From G963708235 sp963708235 (GTDB lineage: Bacteria > Actinomycetota > Acidimicrobiia > Spongiisociales > UBA5794), in NCBI GenBank assembly GCA_963708235.1, contig OY970200.1:620001-684000 (forward strand): a stretch of DNA of 64,000 nucleotides. The letters are read 5' to 3'. Position 1 is the stretch's first letter. Each line of letters opens with the position of its first letter. Shown here one piece after another: positions 61,820 through 64,000 of this stretch. The position numbers and the translations under genes were made by a program. Under the pieces are notes generated by a model that worked only from the letters and a program-made list of their open reading frames with translations, ran no database searches and was not told where the DNA came from.

Positions 61820-64000
61820 GTGCCTGACTCTCCCCTCCTCGCCGATCTGAACCCTCCGCAGCGACAGGCGGTCGCCACCACCGACGGGCCGTTGCTCGTC
61901 GTGGCCGGTGCCGGATCGGGGAAGACCAGGGTGTTGACCCGACGGATCGCCCATCTCATCCACGATCTGAACGTGGCGCCGCACTCGATCCTCGCCATCA
62001 CCTTCACCAACAAGGCCGCCGCCGAGATGCGCGACCGGGTCGCCGATCTGGTGGGTCCGATGGCCCGCTCGATGTGGGTGCAGACCTTCCACTCGGCCTG
62101 TTCCCGGATCCTGCGTCGAGAGGCCCACCGCCTGGGGTACCGGTCCGCTTTCTCGATCTATGACAGTGCGGACTCGCTGCGTCTGCTCACCATGTGTGTC
62201 AAGGATCTGGACATGGATCCGAAGCGGTTCCCGCCGCGGAACATCCGGGCGGCGATCTCGGCCGCCAAGAACGAACTCGTCGACTACGAGTCATACGCCC
62301 GCACCGACACCGGGTTCTTCCACGAGAAGGTCGCCGACGTCTACCGCCTCTACCAGCAGCGGCTCGTCGAGGCCTCGGCGATGGACTTCGACGACCTGCT
62401 CATGGTCACGGTCGAGCTGCTCCAGGCCTTTCCCGAGGTGCTGGCGCAGTACCAGGACCAGTTCCAGTACGTGCTGGTCGACGAGTACCAGGACACCAAT
62501 CACGCCCAGTACGTGCTGGTGCGGCTGCTCACCGAGAAGAGCCGCAACCTCTGTGTGGTCGGCGACGGCGATCAGTCGGTGTACGCCTTCCGGGGTGCCG
62601 ACATCCGCAACATCAACGAGTTCGAGAAGGACTTCCCCGACGCCAGGATCGTGCTGCTCGAACAGAACTACCGCTCCACCGAGACCATCCTCGACGCCGC
62701 CAACGCCGTCATCGGGCACAACGCCGCCCGCAAGCCGAAGCGGCTGTGGACCGATCTCGGCAAGGGCGAGCCGATCATCCTGTTCGAGTCCCAGGACGAG
62801 CACGACGAGGCGGCGTTCATCGCCGAGAAGGTCGGCGAGTTGGCCCATGACGGGATCAACGCCAACGACATCGCCGTGTTCTATCGCACCAACGCCCAGT
62901 CACGGGTGATCGAGGAGGTCCTGGTCCGGTTCGGCGTGCCGTACCAGGTCATCGGCGGGCTCAAGTACTACGACCGGCGGGAGGTCAAAGATGCGCTTGC
63001 CTACCTGCGGGCGCTCACCAACCCGTCGGACACGGTCGCCCTGAAGCGGATCATCAACGTCCCCAAGCGTGCGATCGGCGACACCAGCATCGCCCACGTC
63101 GACCGGTATGCCGAATCCCAACGGATCTCCTTCTGGGAGGCGTTGCGCCGGGTTCCCGACAACCCCCGGCTCTCCGGACGGGCCGCCAATGCGATCACCG
63201 AGTTCGTCGCGCTGATGGACCACCTCGCCTTCCAGATGCAGGCGGGCCCCAAAGCCGCCCTCGAGGCGATCCTCGTCGAGACCGGCTACATGGACTGGGT
63301 TCGCTCGGAACGCACCATCGAGTCGATGGGGCGCGAGGAGAACCTGCGGGAGTTGGTGTCCGCCGCCGAGACCTTCGAAGAGGAAGGCCCGATGTCGATC
63401 GGGTTGGACGAGTGGTCCGAGGCCGACGGGGCGCGGCGCACCGAGTTGCTGCTGGAGAGCGTCAGCCTGGTCACCGATGTGGACAGCTTCGAGGACACCG
63501 AGGTGGTGACCTTGATGACGCTCCACAACGCCAAGGGCCTCGAGTTCCCGGTGGTCTTCATGACCGGGATGGAGGACGGGGTATTCCCCCACATGCGGGC
63601 GCTCGGTGACCCGACCGAGCTCGAGGAGGAGCGGAGGCTCTGTTATGTCGGCATCACCCGCGCCCAACAGCGGCTGTACCTCACACGCAGTGTGATGCGC
63701 AGCCTGTGGGGGTCGAGCAACTACAACTCGGCGAGCCGGTTCCTCTCCGAGATCCCGGCCCATCTCACCGTCACCGCAAAACGGGCACGTCGCCTGGCAC
63801 ATCGGGAGACGGCGGGCCGCACCGACCACCGGCGGATGGATGGCTCCGATCTCGCCACCGGGGACCGGGTTCGCCACTCCCACTGGGGGGTGGGGACGGT
63901 GCGCCACGTGGTGGGTTCCGGGGAGCGGGCCGAAGTGCTGGTCAACTTCGATGCCCAGGGCGACAAACGGCTGATGCTGTCGATGGCGCCGCTCGAACCG
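61820..64000 (+). CDS. pcrA: PcrA/UvrD-type DNA helicase (3' end beyond window)
   Basis: 727 codons are present from the GTG at 61820; the gene runs off the right edge. A superfamily 1 3'-5' helicase for repair and fork clearance. Motifs in order: LNPPQRQAV (Q), AGAGSGKTRVL (I), ITFTNKAAAEM (Ia), LVDEYQDTNHAQ (II), VVGDGDQSVYAFRGA (III), LEQNYRS (IV), TLMTLHNAKGLEFPVVF (V) and LCYVGITRAQ (VI). The last visible part (GDRVRHSHWGVGTV) starts the C-terminal Tudor-like domain. TAAGAT at 61805-61810 is a possible -10 close to the GTG, so the message may be leaderless. Confidence 0.95.
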   Translation, partial: MPDSPLLADLNPPQRQAVATTDGPLLVVAGAGSGKTRVLTRRIAHLIHDLNVAPHSILAITFTNKAAAEMRDRVADLVGPMARSMWVQTFHSACSRILRREAHRLGYRSAFSIYDSADSLRLLTMCVKDLDMDPKRFPPRNIRAAISAAKNELVDYESYARTDTGFFHEKVADVYRLYQQRLVEASAMDFDDLLMVTVELLQAFPEVLAQYQDQFQYVLVDEYQDTNHAQYVLVRLLTEKSRNLCVVGDGDQSVYAFRGADIRNINEFEKDFPDARIVLLEQNYRSTETILDAANAVIGHNAARKPKRLWTDLGKGEPIILFESQDEHDEAAFIAEKVGELAHDGINANDIAVFYRTNAQSRVIEEVLVRFGVPYQVIGGLKYYDRREVKDALAYLRALTNPSDTVALKRIINVPKRAIGDTSIAHVDRYAESQRISFWEALRRVPDNPRLSGRAANAITEFVALMDHLAFQMQAGPKAALEAILVETGYMDWVRSERTIESMGREENLRELVSAAETFEEEGPMSIGLDEWSEADGARRTELLLESVSLVTDVDSFEDTEVVTLMTLHNAKGLEFPVVFMTGMEDGVFPHMRALGDPTELEEERRLCYVGITRAQQRLYLTRSVMRSLWGSSNYNSASRFLSEIPAHLTVTAKRARRLAHRETAGRTDHRRMDGSDLATGDRVRHSHWGVGTVRHVVGSGERAEVLVNFDAQGDKRLMLSMAPLEP

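Overview
The window is high-GC actinobacterial chromosome. The most likely source is a member of the class Acidimicrobiia. This is inferred from the gene content (nadABC with a NadQ/NrtR-type regulator, a GuaB3 paralogue beside guaA, a fused NAD(P)HX epimerase/dehydratase, several apparently leaderless starts) and is not proven. I see no prophage, insertion sequence, CRISPR array, rRNA or tRNA.

Layout. 1-4465: secreted repeat protein (cut by the left edge), NUDIX hydrolase, lipoprotein, membrane protein. 4481-7548: truA, rplM-rpsI, glmM. 7549-8722: two small minus-strand genes, one with a PIN-like fold. 8793-10897: glmS behind a clear glmS-type self-cleaving ribozyme. 11044-18575: acpS, then nnr-alr-P1 peptidase-udg-tsaE-tsaB-rimI-tsaD. 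From nnr onward every junction overlaps, which suggests one translationally coupled operon. 18633-21230: an acetyltransferase, then groES-groEL behind two CIRCE-like operators. 21389-27453: GerMN protein, RimJ/L acetyltransferase, CoA pyrophosphatase, aromatic amino-acid decarboxylase, Na+/H+ antiporter, Nfu_N-HEAT protein. 27533-28689: trpS behind a ribosome-mediated attenuator with a Trp-Trp leader peptide. 28647-32759: esterase, guaB3, guaA. 32788-40776: NAD region, made of vapBC with a NadQ-like regulator, a second toxin-antitoxin pair, an ASCH-like protein, a 3-hydroxyisobutyryl-CoA hydrolase, and nadA-nadB-nadC with two palindromes at its promoter. 40807-47212: LysR regulator and a run of membrane proteins (DUF389, GAP, ClC, AI-2E, DUF7144). 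47626-51210: giant von Willebrand A/DUF11-type surface protein with an LPLTG sorting signal. 51331-59633: sulfatase island (SulP, FGly sulfatase, methyltransferase, formylglycine-generating enzyme, HAD phosphatase, SulP). 59724-64000: secreted S15 peptidase and the start of a PcrA/UvrD helicase.

Three regulatory RNAs or operators stand out: the glmS ribozyme (with a terminator-like hairpin between it and glmS), the trpS attenuator, and the paired CIRCE variants of groESL. The palindromes at nadA and ahead of vapBC-nadQ share TACTCAT/ATGAGTA half-sites and suggest a local NAD regulon.

Six genes carry a one-base frame disruption: glmS, nnr, tsaB, the Nfu_N-HEAT gene, doc and the sulfatase-island methyltransferase. 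In each, both halves remain conserved and the corrected length is normal. Several are essential, so most of these are probably sequence errors. Two of them create false fusions (nnr-alr and tsaB-rimI). I annotate the restored genes and flag the breaks.
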